Shown here one piece after another: positions 13,063-26,155 of a stretch of DNA of 64,000 nucleotides. The stretch is from Heterobilharzia americana (Eukaryota; Platyhelminthes; Trematoda; Strigeidida; Schistosomatidae). The notes beneath the pieces are model-generated. The model was not told the origin of the DNA, did no database searches, and was given only the letters and a program-made list of their open reading frames with translations. The position numbers were made by a program, and so were the translations under genes. How positions within the stretch are numbered: the stretch's first letter is position 1; each line of letters begins with the position of its first letter. The stretch lies in the NCBI GenBank assembly GCA_944470555.2, contig OX104127.1, forward strand, positions 95,814,708 to 95,878,707. The letters run 5' to 3'.

Positions 13063-15690
13063 ACGATTAAACAACCCAGCTCAGAGAAGGCAATAAAACC
13101 AAGTTGTCGTAATCGACTGTAAGCCACAGCTTTTATTTTCGTAAAGAATAGAGTTATGTGGTCTCACTTCCCAGGTTTCAATGGTACACCTTGTCATTTC
13201 CTTTGTTTTTACCGATCCACAGGGGCTATCAAGCAGTATGAATTCGTTAGGATAGCGTGTGCAAAACCTGTATGCGCTGTTGAAGTCAATGTAATTAGAT
13301 GACTGTATTGAAACAGTGATGATTCTCATAGCTCTCGAACACGCTCCACTGGATTTCATAATCAGTTACACCTAAAAGTATTAATTCTTTGGACACTAAA
13401 CAACGGTAATCGAGATCGAACATGTTTAGATAGTAGAGGCTAGGTTTCACAAGCTTAGAAGGTAACTATCCTCATCAAGGCGTTTTAGAGTCAACCTTCC
13501 TCAATTAGATAAATTTCCTGACAGAGCCATAGGTGAGCTAGACTGGTGTGTATCGATCTATAGTTAGAAACCTCATGCATTACTTCACGAGCTATGCACT
13601 TTTCGACTGCTTCCATTAGTTCACTGCCAAGTTTGAGTGCAGGTACAGATTCCCGTCAATCTTTGAAAAGTATTTTGCACTTCGATAATGCAAGGCACAA
13701 ATAATAATTGTGGAAATTGGTAACCTAGTGATTAAGTGCGAATAGGAAAGTCTGCATGTCACCAGACATCTAGGTGGTGTCCACAAGGTAAGCACGTCAA
13801 CGTGAAACACTGCATAAATGGCCATATTTTGTTGTGACGCAAAACAGAAGTCAGCTTATTTATACCTCGTTAGGTAAAAGTAGTGTTGTTCTTTCTGAGA
13901 ACCGGTATCAGTAGCTTAAAGTGATATAGTGTTATGCATTACAGTACGACCTGTAACAGCCACATTGATGGTTATTAGTTATTATTAGGATTTTTGTTTT
14001 CCTAATTGTTGGCTTTTAGAACTGAGATGGTCAACATTTGTTAGTAAATTGGTTATTTTATATGTGCCTCATTATTTTCTATGGTCAAGTCTAACTTTTC
14101 AAGCGACGGGTTCCGGGTTTGAATTACGATGGGAGTGTGAGTATACTGGGATGTACTAACATCCACCCTAGAAAATTTAAGAAAGCACAAAATAATAATC
14201 ATGGATTTCACATTTGGTTACTTTCAAATTTATAATCAAGGTCTGGTTGCAAAAGCCACTATGTAGGGGAATACTGATCAGTTCAGCCTCATAATTTAAT
14301 GTGAAAACCGAAATCTCCGATGACACTTGTTCACTGACTCCAGTTCATACTGTTCGCCGCAATTGTAGCTGGTATCATGATCTATTTACATCAAGAATAG
14401 TCTAGTCGATTGAATTGTATCGAAGTATGAAAAAAAGGTGGTAGTACAAAATAGGACGTTTTATAAAAAAGCAGATATTGATCACTAGACAGTTACTGAC
14501 GCGGATTTGTCGATTACCTAGTGTCTTCGGTATTCTTTTGATTAACTCTGTACTATGATTAATAAACTTGATAACCTAGTATAACAGTTTGCAGTGTTAG
14601 GTGTTAAATAACAGAAATTGATACTGAAGAAGGGTGAATTATGTGTGGGTCCTTTTAATGAAATCAACAAAATTGTCCTGTGGTCAAGAGGGTCATAACT
14701 TGTCTTTTTTTCTGTAATTGAGTCTAGAACAAATAAACATGTGTACAACACTAGCTGATGCATTCTCTCAGTGACCTTAGATTTTCAATCAACAAAGTTG
14801 TTTAGAGAGGAATTTAGGCTGAGGTTTTTAATTAGTACTTGCTTTTATTTATAATCTTAATTCATAGCCAATTTGCTTCATTTTGAACTAAAGTAATCTA
14901 ATGCATATCATTTAATCTGAAGTAGAAGAAATCACTTTAAATCTCGTTGTTTTGTTTTGCTAAACGGCCTTCCTACTGTCTTAGCCTTAATTTCTCCAGA
15001 CTGCATTCTCCTTTGTATGTATGAATCATTACCAGTGGAGATCATATTTAAGAAATGAAATCGATATGTAGAGATATGTTCACTTGTGTAACTTCTATTG
15101 TAACATTAGATCTCTCTCTTATGATAGTATATATTTACCTTTGATAGGATTTAGTCATTTGGCCTGTATATAACGAAGATTCGTCAGGATTACTTGGAAA
15201 CTAAAGGTTCAATATAGTTTGTGTAAACAGTGGGAGGTATCGATATATTTAATACTGCAGTAATCATGAAGGTTTGAAAACTTTTGTGATACGGATATTA
15301 TTCAAGTCACAAAAAAATTTATATTCTATCTTTTAACTTTCTAGTACATACACCACTAGGCAGACTCAGTTGCGCAGCTATCAGGCATTGATAACCTTTA
15401 TAAATGTTTAAATTGTTTACATCTACCGTGAGATATAAATAAAACTTTTAAAATTTGGCTTGTAGCTTTTTTGACAGATACGTGTTTCAGTATCAACCTA
15501 TAAAAATCATAACTATTAGTCTGGAAGAAGTCTTGATATCATGATGAAAATCAAACAGAAACATGCATTCTGAAGTTAATAAATAGTGATAATCATTTAT
15601 TCTGAACAATAAATAAGTTAATATAATCGATATTTTTGAGCAAGAAGGCGGAAGGTAATCAGAAAACCATTTTCAGAATAAAGTGATATT
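13063..15690. other. No gene recognised
   Basis: About 2.6 kb of AT-rich DNA. Open frames (13081-13359 -, 13616-13825 -, 14542-14763 -) show no family motif. A B-box-like string near 14113 could be an old SINE trace. Confidence 0.5.
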
Positions 15691-15929
15691 CATTTGATTT
15701 CAGTTCAGCATTTATCATGGGATGATATCAGTTGGGAAAACATTAGGAACCTGGGAGGACTCCTCAGCAGTCATCAGAATCGACATAAAACCGAGCATTA
15801 CTGTGTAGCGGTCCAAGGTGCCACATCTCATATCAGCACACCAAGTAACAGTGCAATAAAATTGAAGATGAAGAAGGGAAGAAAAACCGGTCAAAAAGTA
15901 GTTAAAGAGAAGAGAGAGGAATGAGAAAA

Positions 15930-16265
15930 TAATGTGATTAAGTATAATGGTTAGGATGAGGATATTGTGTATTTACTTCTGTGCCACTGACATCGGTTCT
16001 GATCCATATCACCTAGAGTCTCAAACTACTGGTTTCTTTTGTCTCGTGGACCCCGACTGGCTAGTTTGCATCGCTTTGCATTGCTCAAACCAACAGTCAG
16101 AGACTTCATGCATTGGTGCCATGTTTTAGTCTGGCCACCCAGAGTCTTTTTCCAGCCTGAACTTACTTTAGCCAACACTGTGACGAGTCAGACGGTAGCT
16201 AGGCAGACTGAACTCATGTCCCAACCGCCTCAGTCGATGGAAGTCCACAACCGCATCTCCCTAAA
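15930..16265 (-). mobile_element. Non-LTR family B, 3'-terminal fragment
   Basis: The minus strand gives the C-terminal region of family B: VVDFHRLRRLGHE (about 16255-16215), then in another frame GQTKTWHQCMKSLTVGL (about 16135-16085), SRGPRDKR (about 16060) and FETLGDMDQNRCQWHR (about 16020-15975). The first block overlaps the element end at positions 1-60. Frame changes show decay. Its 5' side (right) abuts a tRNA-headed SINE-like repeat. Confidence 0.75.
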
Positions 16266-16269
16266 ACTC

Positions 16270-16540
16270 TACTTCTGACTTCTGCGTTACTCACGTTGTG
16301 ACACTATGGAACATGGCCTATCCTACGAAAGGCAATTGTGGTCAAACACCTGAAGCCTCCTCACGTCCTCTACCTCAGCAGTACGCACCCACGACTCCTC
16401 CCTGCCAGAGGTCGAACCCAGGGTCTTCATGTTTTGCGCCCAGCACGTTTTCATTGAGTCAGTGGGCGGAATCTAATGGCACAAATTTCCCACTTCAATC
16501 AGTTCACAATATACTGTGGCTTCCATCCAATGCCGTTGTT
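16270..16540 (-). repeat. tRNA-headed SINE-like repeat, copy 2
   Basis: Minus strand: CCCACTGACTCAATG (A-box-like, about 16470-16450) and CCTGGGTTCGACCTC (B-box-like, about 16420-16405). Homologous to 10930-11195 through CAGCACGTT and ATTGAGTCAGTGGG. A weaker partial match (GGACTCCTCAGCAGT) lies at 15756-15770. Confidence 0.55.
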
Positions 16541-17139
16541 GAGTAACTGTCCTCATGTGCCACTTGACTGGCCTCACCAATCAAGATTTCTCATTAGAAC
16601 TTCGGGAATCATTTCTCGAAGCTATTCACCAACGAGCATGATACTCAGTTTGGAGGTTCACCTCCGTTAATAAAACTTCTTTCTAGTTCCCCTGAATTCC
16701 ATCGTATTTTAAAGTGTTTTTTCTGATTTTCGAAAAATTAACTGGTATCCAAAGTCACTTCAAATTAAAGTTTGTCGCAATCTTTATTCATGTTGTATGC
16801 ATCTGAAGAAATCAGGTCAAATAATAGTATTCCCTTCAAAGGGAGTTTAAGCTCATTTGAGAATAAGATTCGGATCAAGTATAACGTGCACAAAGTTACT
16901 TCACTTCCAAAAGTATTTAGTTAAGAAATAAATCAATGTTATTAGAGATTACTGGACGACATCACTTGTTGGATAATGTCATTTGTTTTCCACTATAATA
17001 TAATCCTACGGAACTTCAAATCAACAAGCTACTTATTTATTGTTGATACAGTAAAACAATAAGTGAAAGACAACTCCCAACTTACTATTGATTGTGACCC
17101 GTTCACCTGGAAATAGACAGATAATATTTATTGATTTAT
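16541..17139. other. No gene recognised
   Basis: AT-rich sequence without recognised features between the SINE-like repeat and family A copy 2. Confidence 0.5.
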
Positions 17140-20100
17140 TTAATTTTCCCTTGGGTTCCTAATAAAACAGGGCTTCAGTAGCATGCCTCCATTCCACTCT
17201 CTTCTCTTCAGTCTTTTGAACATGGCGCCACCACTCCCCACAGGCTTTCATTTCTTCCTCACACCATCTCCTCCATGTCACCCTCAGGTCAGACGCCCAA
17301 CTCGTCGTTTTGCGTTTAGTTTCCACTCGAGGGCCTGACCTGGCGAGTGATGTCCCCGAATCATCTTCTCAGTGTATGCCCAATCCAATCCATCCCCACT
17401 TTCTTCTGCATATTTGTTGGGTGATGGATTCTTGGTTGGTTCGTCAGCAGCCAGAGTTCCTTGTTGTTTATTCTTTCTGGCCATCTGATCTTCACTGTCA
17501 GTATCCAGTGAGTGTAGGCATTGGCTGTTGATATATGTCTGTAGTTTGTTGAAAATGCTCTCCGTAACGCGCCAAGTCTCTGAACCATATAGAAGCACTG
17601 ACTTGACTGAATTAGTGTTGGAAATCCGGATGTTGTTTACGCTTTATGCTGGGTGGAGTGCAGTAGATCTCCACACAGATTCCAGATTAATGAAAGCCTG
17701 TCTTGCTTTAACCATCCTGGCTTTGTCTTCTTCATCTGTGCCGCCGCCTGTAGTTGAAACGATGCTGCCTTGCCTAGGCAGGTAGGTGGAAGAGACTACT
17801 CCCTTGAGATTTCTCCCGTTCATGGTGACCGGTGCTTATTGTTGTCGATTGGGCATCTTCATCACCTCTACTTCTGTCTTCTCTACGTTCAATTGAAGGA
17901 AGTCCCATCTTCCTTCGCTGCCTCTTCTGTCAACTTATTGGTTTTTGTCTGTAGATCTTCGAGTTTGTGCGACATTAGACATAAGTCATCGGCGAAATTC
18001 AAATGGTCTAGGGTCTTCTCATCGGTCCAGTCAGCATATGCCCATCTTCTCGCTCCCCACAGTTTCTTGCATGATCCAGTCCAGTCAACCACAATCAGAA
18101 AGATAATCGGTGATAGTAGGCAAACTTGCCTTACTCGTGTTATCTTCACTTCAAAGGCATCACTGAGCTTTCCATTGTGAATTACCTGGCATGTGAAGTC
18201 TTCATATAGCTCTTGAATGAGCTTGATAAAGGTTTGTGACAGTAAAACCATGGTGTTGAAGCAGCTGCCAAATTACTTGTCGGTTGACGCTGTCAAAGGC
18301 CTTTTCAAAGTCGATGAAGTTGAGGTAGAGAGTTGACTGTCATTCCATACTCTGTTCTATGATGATGCGTAGAGTAGTGCTGCAATTTGGTGTACACGTG
18401 ATTCGTACTTCCTGAATCCAGCCTGCTTCGGTTGTATTTTTGAATCCAGAGCATTGTTTAGTCTCTCCAAGGTGATGCGGCATAATATTTTGCTTGCATT
18501 GGGTGGACAACACCATGATTCCTCGTCACTACTTGCGAAGACTTAGGTCTCCCTTCTTCGGGAGTTTGACAAGGTAGCCCTTCTTCCAGCCAGTCCGCAG
18601 ATGCATTTCCTCCCTTCCTCCTTTCCAAACCTTCTCTAATAGAAGTGATATGAGTATGTTCGCCGATGTCTCTGCATCTGTTTTCAGTGCCACTGGCGGG
18701 ATTCCATCTGGTCCTGCTGCTTTCCCGGATTTCAGCAGTTTTATTGCATTCAGAACATCACTTCTGCTTTTCTCGGAGGGCCTGTGTTCACTGGTAGTCC
18801 TGTCGTTGCTGGTGGTATTTCTGGACGAGTCACAGGTGGTGGTCGATTCAAGAGTTTTTTGAAGTGGTCGGCCCATCGGTTCCTTTGTATCTTCTCTTTG
18901 CTAACTAAGTTTCCTTCACTATCTTTCATTCGTCTCATCTGCGTCGATCTCTTCCCTCCCAGATAGTAACCTAGTTATTTGATACAATGTTGTCAGGTGT
19001 CTGTCTCCCCTATCTGCAGCCTGCTGAGCTTCACCTGCAAGTGTGTCGTAGAAGTGTTTTGTGTTTGCGCGCACTATTCTTCACTTCTTTGTCAAGTGTA
19101 GTGTTTTATACTTTGTGTTCAGTTCCTTTCTTCGTTGTTCATACCTGCACTGCACTGCACTTCACTGCACTGTTTCATCTTCCGCTTCAGCATCACCATC
19201 TTCATCTCCATCCTCCATCAGATTCCATGTGTCTGTCGAGATCCACTCCTTGTCTTGTTTCCTCTTCCTTCCTAATGCGGTTATGTAGGCTTCGTCCCAC
19301 ATACCTTTCAAAAATTTCCAGTGTTCTTCCACGTCCGATCCTTCAGCGATGTTGTTCAATGTCTCCCACTTTGTTCTGATGGCTGACATGAAGACGTCCT
19401 TCGTGGATTCCTCCTTCAGTTTCCGAGTGTTGAACTCGAACTGTGGTCTATCGCCAACTTTCTTGAAGGCTTTCAACTCGATTTGGAAGGTAGGTTCCTT
19501 GTACTAGACAGCGAGTGGTATGAACCACCTACATCTGCTCCTCTTCTTGATCTTGTGTCCAGTAGGCTGCGTCTCCATCTCCACTTTCTTCACATTGAGA
19601 TGAAGTCCATCTGACTTTTGGTGTGTCCATCTGGGGAAATCAAATCCATGTCGCTTTGTGGTGGATATCCTTGTGCTTGTACACACTGCATCGCCTCCAA
19701 TCACCAAATCGTTGAATGCTCAGAAGTCTACAAACAGTTCTCCGTTCTCGTTCATCATTTCACCGAGTGCTTCTCAACCCATGATTGGCTCTCTTCCTGT
19801 GCTGTCTACTCCCACTTTCTCATTCATTTCACCCCACCCATTAGAATTTTGATGTCGCCAAATGGACTGGCGTATTGTCCAGTCCTGATTGCAGTTGTCT
19901 ATAGAATTCTTCTTCTTCTTCTTCTCTTCATCTGCATTATTTGAAGGTGCGTGGCGTAGCATTGAATGATTGTGACTTTCCTTCCTTTCGATTTGAATCT
20001 TGCTGTCATGATCGTGATCGTTGAGGAGATCGGTTCCCACTGCATGAGAGACAGTCTTTGATACCCTTGCTGTCATCATGATGTCGACTTGAAAACTCAG

Positions 20101-20558
20101 TGTGCTGTACTCGTGATTGTCGTCTACGTGACCATATCGGAGTAGATTATTGACTCTGCAGTTGACAGTTTGGAGAGTCCACTTACATTTGATCTACTTC
20201 CGCAGATTCCTAGCACTCCTGTGCTATATCTTCTCATCTGTTCTGCAATCTGGACAGCCTTGTTAGGTTCATACATGGTGTGTACATTCCATGTCCCTAT
20301 GTTTACTTTCGCTTTCATCGAGGGAGGCGAAGAGACATCGACCAATTGGCTTCCCGAAGGCTTTCAACAACTGGCATCATTTCGTCGCCCTGATTCCAGT
20401 GAGGAATAAGTTTGTTTGAATTTTTGTTGTATTGTTTGTGCTTTGAAGTTTTTTTAGTGGTTGTATTGGTTTTTGGGGGTAGGGTTGGTAGCCCTATCTC
20501 CAACCTTCCCTTTTCATCCGGGCTTAGGACCGGCTAGTAACTAGTTAACCAGGTGAGG
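17140..20558 (-). mobile_element. Non-LTR retrotransposon family A, copy 2 (near full length)
   Basis: Minus strand, 5' end near 20558, 3' end near 17146. Endonuclease blocks: NIGTWNVHTMYEPNKAVQI (about 20300), KTVSHAVGTDLLNDHDHDSK (about 20050), NDLVIGGDAVCTSTR and FDFPRWTHQKSDG (about 19700-19620). RT blocks: LKSGKAAGPDGIPP (about 18730), GWKKGYLVKLPKKGDLS (about 18570), RQVCLLSPIIFLIVVDW (about 18130), HLNFADDLCLMSHKLEDLQT (about 17980). C-terminal: LLYGSETWRVTES (about 17590) and DWIGHTLRR (about 17385). A 5-bp insertion at 18751-18766 and other frameshifts disable it. Its 5' two thirds nearly match copy 3. Confidence 0.9.
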
Positions 20559-21935
20559 CGAATGGTTTAGAAATCTTATTGTTCTCTCGGTGGGTCATCA
20601 TACATATATCTGTATCGTATCAGGTTGTATACTTCATTTGTCAAAAGACCATACGAATTATCGTGAGGTGTCGAACTTCTGTTGACAATGTGCCGTAATA
20701 ATTTGTCACACACTGAAAACGTTTAGGGGAGTAAAACCGGGGATAAAAATGAAACGAACTAGAAATAAGGTGTGGAAAGACCGAAAATAAATGTTAATTT
20801 GTTATCACGACTTACGAGATTCCCTGGAAGATTTAGTGCATTTTAAGGGATTCCGTGTATCTTCAGCCACCTTTAACTACTAACTTTCTTCATCTGAAAA
20901 ACTACAAATACAGTGAGCTGCATCTTGGATTTTTGGTCTAAGCACGTTGAAACATGATCCACCCTACACTCGCTTCAACGGACAATCAGCGGCTTCACAA
21001 GTTATGACATATTGGAATAATCCTAATCTATTTCTTTTGTTTAGACCCTCAATACTAAGTGTCACTTTTATATGAAATTCCATTTTTAATACCAACACTG
21101 TGCTCTGGGTAATTTACTACTTCTTACATTCCCGGTTACAATTTTGCATAAAATTAGGATTTTCAGGCATCCCTGGAATGATTTTTTGAGCAAATAAGCG
21201 ATAGTTAAGTCAAAAAGTTGCTGTTTTCGATCCTCAGAAACCAGTAGAAATATAAGCTATCGAGGACAAAGTGCCTTCATTTCTTATAGTACACGGGGCT
21301 GTATTTATCGTCTCGCATTCTAAGAACCTCCAAAACTGCCAGGAAACTAAAATTCTGTTTACTCTGTTTAAGCATATACAAAATTTGCGAAAACTTCTAT
21401 CGTGAAGTCATCAAGCCCAAATATTGAAGACTAGCAAAGAGGAATTCAATTCATTTGTAATCAGATAGTGATAATCATGCCGTAATTCTATTATCATATA
21501 TTCATAACTGAAGCTTATAAGTTGCTTGGCTTCTAGTTAGGGTCAAACCACTAATTAGTTTACATAAATCACAGCAGTATGATTTCTAGATGAGAAATAG
21601 AGGAGGTATGCAGGGAATTATTCCTTAAACATTCAAATATTAATTTGCTGTTGTAAAATGAGACATTATTCTTATTATTTCTGGGACTAATAACTTTCAT
21701 ATTCACACCTTGTCAAACTGGCAATGAAATAAAAGTGAGGTCAAGTGGTTTGATTTTAAAAACTTGTGTTATTAGACCATTCAACCCTGACTTGCACGGT
21801 TCTTATTCAATCAAGAAATGTTTATTGCTCATGAGACTAGGTTAGCCACTGTTTTACAGATCTATATTTATGATGCAGAGTGACTGATGACTGGGGATGA
21901 AACGAAAACATATATTGTGGGAGTATTCAAACACA
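20559..21935. other. No gene recognised
   Basis: AT-rich intergenic DNA of about 1.4 kb. No coding or repeat family recognised. Confidence 0.5.
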
Positions 21936-22330
21936 TGTTATGATAATGGATCTAGTGGCTCGGTTGGTAGGGTACCGAGTCAATTACTCGATGCATACTG
22001 GTTCTAATCTAATCACAATCTGGGTTTTCTTCTCTACTCTATTCACCATCTCGCACCACAAACTCTCTAAAACAAATTTGACTTGTAGAACGGTTCATAT
22101 ATGTATGGATTTGATGAAAAGTCTAGGTTTATCAGGAACCTGATATTAGCACCGCCGTCTGGTGGGTCTAGTTCACAACCACCTGATCTACGGAATCTAA
22201 GCCTTTATTTTGTTTGAAAATATTTGTAGCCCTAAACACTGTTCAAAGTAAGTTCGAATCCTGTAGATAGGAACCCATAAACAGTGGGTTGCAGACTGGT
22301 GTTTGAAGTATGAATTGCGTTTCATGAGAC
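21936..22330 (+). repeat. Possible tRNA-like SINE heads
   Basis: GTGGCTCGGTTGGTAGGG (21956-21973) followed by GGTTCTAATCT (about 22002) has A-box/B-box-like spacing. A second B-box-like string, GTTCGAATCC, lies at 22252. No cloverleaf or body matching the other SINEs was seen, so the call is weak. Confidence 0.25.
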
Positions 22331-22849
22331 TACAGTTCTGCAAGTTTCACTAGTGGTTTGGGTGTCTACTATTTAGGGACTCGAGGCTAGGTCACAAGAA
22401 CTGTCTTTTCCACGCGCGTTCTTTAATGGATGTTCTTTTTTAATGAAAAAGTATCTTATCAGGGAAAGAGCTTGTTATAAGACATGTTTAAATCCAACTG
22501 ATTGATACTGACGTGTATTTAATGCAACCAACTAATCTTAGTTTAAGGGAAGAGAGAAAAAATCAGAATATAACCTGAGAAAGAATCACATCCGTTCAAG
22601 TTGCCACACATCATTGTAGCATGAAAAGAACCAGTGGACAGGAAAAGAGCTATGTATTAAAGTGTAGTGGAGAAGAGGAAACTTAGAAAATGAAGGTTAG
22701 TGAATATGCTTAAACTTTGAGACATGTTAGGAAGGGAATACCTGAATGCATTAACCCAGATTTCTCCAAAGAAGCAATGAGTAGCCTTCCCAACAATTAT
22801 TATAATCTTCAGAATTATACGAAAATTACTATTACGAACTCGGTAAAAC

Positions 22850-23890
22850 TAATCAGTCTGTATCATGACGTGCTTTCAGCTCAGTCGGAAGATCTAAAAA
22901 CAAGCCTGAAGAACCAGTACCATAGCAAATCGCCGAAACACTGATGAAGAAGTTAGAATCAACAGTCATTTCATTCATCAAACCGAAATTATGAATTAGA
23001 TACGATGACAACTTTTTATAATCATCAAAAACAAATGACTTGAAAAATGTATTCTGTCCCATCACCCAGACTTCACGAAAGAAGAAGAGAAGAACGAAGT
23101 CGATTTCATAGATGTCCTTCTTATCAGTGGGATACACAGTGGAATCTTACAAACTCAAGTTTACAGATCACATTTATAACTAAGTATCCTCATGAGAAGA
23201 GCTACGTAAAAACACTATTCACACATGTCAAGACTCATTGCAGCAGTCAACAACTGCGGAAGTCACAAAAAAATCATCTATGAAAAGTGTTCAGAGCTAA
23301 TGACTGTCCAATCAATTCCATCAAGAAATGCCTATAAAGAGGACAGTTACCCCAACCTACAAAATGAACCAATTTTTCATACATCAATATCTCAGAAACT
23401 GTCAATCGATTGCTCTACGCATTCTTTATCAGAGTGGTACATAAACCAGCTAAATCCCTGCAGAATATATAGCGCAAACTAAAGGATTCATAACCCAAAG
23501 AAGGCAAGACCAACGTAATGTACAAAATTAGTTGTTAGGACTGTCAACATTATTATATTGGCCAACTCAGATGTTGAATAGCTAAAGGAGTTTGTGCGCA
23601 TCAAATAGCATTCAAACAACATGATATATCCTCATTTATACTGATGTATGTAGATAAGCACAAACAAAACTTAGACTGCAATATTGTGGAAATACTACAA
23701 CAAGCAGCGACAAAAAATGGAAGAGAATTCTGTTAACCGTGATACTCGAATCAGATAGCAGTCAGCAGACGTGTAGACATTAACCCACTATACGGGCTAC
23801 TAGAAAGGGATCTCAGAACTGAAAACCTGTCAATCAAACCAATAAGTGGACATTAAGTCAGCAGCATAAATAAAATGATATTCATATTTG
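22850..23890 (+). mobile_element. Penelope-like element relic with RT and GIY-YIG nuclease remnants
   Basis: Plus-strand, multi-frame remnants in family order: a worn YKQAKGTP-like block (about 22870-22940), FIKPKL*IRYDDNFL (YDDN active site, about 22970-23010), KNEVDFIDVLL (about 23100), then the RT-nuclease linker. The nuclease block is VMYKISC*DCQHYYIG (about 23520-23565), FILMYVDKHKQNLDC (about 23635-23680), and TKNGREFC and VDINPLYG up to about 23800. The RT block is closest to the relic at 12270-13062. Many stops make it non-functional. The 5' boundary is uncertain. Confidence 0.75.
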
Positions 23891-23984
23891 TTGAGGTGAA
23901 TTCACGATAAATTGCCAATAACGCTCAAGGTCGGAAAAGATCCTTCATGAACACTTATGCAACTTCAGAATGCCTCACTTTTAA

Positions 23985-24035
23985 ACTAAGTTAGTGCTGA
24001 TGAATTCTCCTAGCCTGGTGATTAAATATCCATGA
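23985..24035 (+). repeat. Penelope-associated 3' motif
   Basis: CTAAGTTAGTGCTGATG followed by TCCTAGCCTGGTGATTAA. Related strings occur at about 13018-13060 (after another Penelope-like RT) and 57937-57985. Interpreted as 3' untranslated sequence of these elements. Confidence 0.45.
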
Positions 24036-24059
24036 ACAAACCTCAAAAACCGGAGAACA

Positions 24060-24610
24060 TCAAACAAATATCATTTAATGCTGTTGCTTGTATTATCCCG
24101 TCGCTGATTGGACCGAATTGGTCGGTCTCTGTTGGCGTATGGGCTCCTGCGTAGATGCCTGGATATTGTCTGTGTTTAAGTCATATATTAGCGATAGGTA
24201 GTGGTTAGCAGTGGAATCCAAGAAGCACGTTTCATCCTATTTGTGAATCGTCAGCTGGACGCACCTTCCTTCCAGTAAGTGATGTTGTTTCCACTGGGAC
24301 CGATCAACCCAGTCCAGTCAACGACAAGACAATACAAGCAGCAACATTAAAACTGTATCCATCACACAAGAAATGGCTATCGCGGCTCGGCGGTCTAGTG
24401 GATAATGCTGTGGCGTTTGAAGCGATCGTTCCTGCGTTTGAGTCTCAGTGGGAACAATATCACTCACTAGGACGCAGATACATCCAAATGAAGAGTACCA
24501 GAAAGGACGAAACTCATGTCCTGGATTCTACTGCTAACCACTGTCCACCACTGACATAAAATACCATCTTCACCCTGAGCTACAAATCTTCCCTACTATC
24601 TGGGATATAT
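24060..24610. repeat. Hammerhead-type SINE (Sm-alpha-like), inverted composite, locus 1
   Basis: Two copies in opposite orientation. Minus copy (24072-24315): the hammerhead sequence at 24262-24211 reads CAGCTGACGA, then GGATGAAAC, then CTTCTTGGATTCCACTGC, with a fairly complete core (CUGANGA and GAAA boxes kept, stem II weakened). Its tail reaches 24072. Plus copy: tRNA-like head from about 24384, B-box-like GCGTTTGAGTCTC at 24434, worn hammerhead at 24481-24530 (CTGATGA changed to ATGAAGA-like) and tail to about 24600. A second, plus-oriented tail end (24299-24352) is an approximate inverted copy of 24072-24124. Family knowledge: schistosome Sm-alpha SINEs carry a type I hammerhead ribozyme downstream of a tRNA-derived promoter. 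Confidence 0.75.
24211..24262 (-). ncRNA. Hammerhead ribozyme sequence, partly preserved
   Basis: Minus strand: CCAGCTGACGA, an AAATA loop, GGATGAAACGTGC and cleavage region TTC|TTGGATTCC. The CUGANGA and GAAA catalytic boxes and a UUC cleavage triplet are present. Stem II is weakened relative to the usual GUCCCAAAUAGGAC. Activity is uncertain. Confidence 0.55.
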
Positions 24611-26155
24611 GTATGCCATTGTAAGCGATTTGCAGTCATCTCACCAAAAGTTATCAACCATTGATTCCTAATATCACAAGGATCTCATTCCAAAAGTCTA
24701 CGCCTTGCATATTAGATTTTTTTATTTGATATGGAATAACTTTCTATCACAGTGTCCAAGTCTTACACTCATATTAATGAAGTCTACGCCTTATACAGTT
24801 TAGACGAATAGTCAGACTTCATGAATTGTTGGGATATCTTAGATTAGAGAAATGAACCTAATGGTTTATTATACGTCAATGATAACTGATTTGAATTTAC
24901 TGAGTGAATGATGATTAACAAGCTTCAAACAACTGTCAAATAATTTATACATGGTATACAATTAACAGTGCTTATTATATGCAAGCAATATAATATAATA
25001 CAATTCTAAACAGAAGTAAAAACGAAACTCGTTAAACAGCCAATCCATTTTACCACTGAGTATAAAGATGAAATTTTGACGGTTATGATATAGTTAAGTA
25101 TTTATATTTAAGTACAACAACCTAAGGTAGTCTTTATCAAATGTTGGTACTAGTGAAAATAATCACTAAACATTTAAAGCTCCTGACCAGTTTTTTCATC
25201 ATTTATAAGACATGTTGATAATAAACAATTATCATCTTCGCCAAAATGCTACTTAAAACTATTGAATTTCTCTGTTACCAAGTTGTATCCGCTGTATTAA
25301 AATTTAGCATGTCGGTTAATCAAATAACAGTCAAAATATATTCACTTAGTTTAAAAAAAGTCACATAAATTCAGTGTGAAATTATCCAACTTGTGTTTTG
25401 AATTATTCTTAGAATAAAAGTCTTTTAATGAGAGATATTCTAAGAGGAAAAACTAACCTTTCAAAAAATATATGCTATTTTCCATTGTTGATGGGTTTAG
25501 AGTGAATTGTTCAGTGTTTGTTGGTACATGGGTTCCTGAGCGAACACTTAAATATACCCAGTGGTTTCATTCTGTTATTAAGAATGGATAGTGACTACAA
25601 ACATACGCAAATAGTCTCAAATTTGATGTATATATTCTTTTCGAAATTCAGTTATGCTGATTAAAAACGTTGAAAAGTAAAGTGTTTTTTAGACGCAATC
25701 TTTCAAAAACTACTCTGCTACTTTTCGAGTGTACCAAGAAGTTGTTTTATGCATATTTCACAGTTTGCTTTATTCACATTTTGGTTGTCTGCATAATTTT
25801 ACTACTTATAAGTGTTTATGCGTATAGAATATTCATTTCTCATAACATTTGTGAGTTCTTTTAACTGTCAAGTACAATGATATTCTTTACTCTGACTACC
25901 AGCATAACTCAATTACTGTGATCAACGCTATTGGGTTGCAGGGGTGGGGTGGCATCGTGTAAAACAGCACAAAAAGATACTCGATTTTGATCGTATCAGT
26001 AAGATAGCATTATGGGAGGTTAGATATTTTAATTGTGTAACCAAACAATAAAAATCACCATAGAGTTGTTTGTTTGTCGTCATCATCAACAAGAACACGC
26101 ATCATATTAAAATTCCATCCCGCAACTATCGACTTCATTGTTCAACACTGGAAAT
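24611..26155. other. No gene recognised
   Basis: AT-rich DNA upstream of the TRIM-like gene, presumably including its promoter and 5' UTR, which could not be placed. 25490-25560 weakly resembles a hammerhead-SINE tail in minus orientation. Confidence 0.45.

Noticed and set aside
21956..22012. tRNA gene candidate
   Set aside because: A- and B-box-like strings are present, but acceptor and anticodon stems do not form a cloverleaf. Treated as a possible SINE head only.
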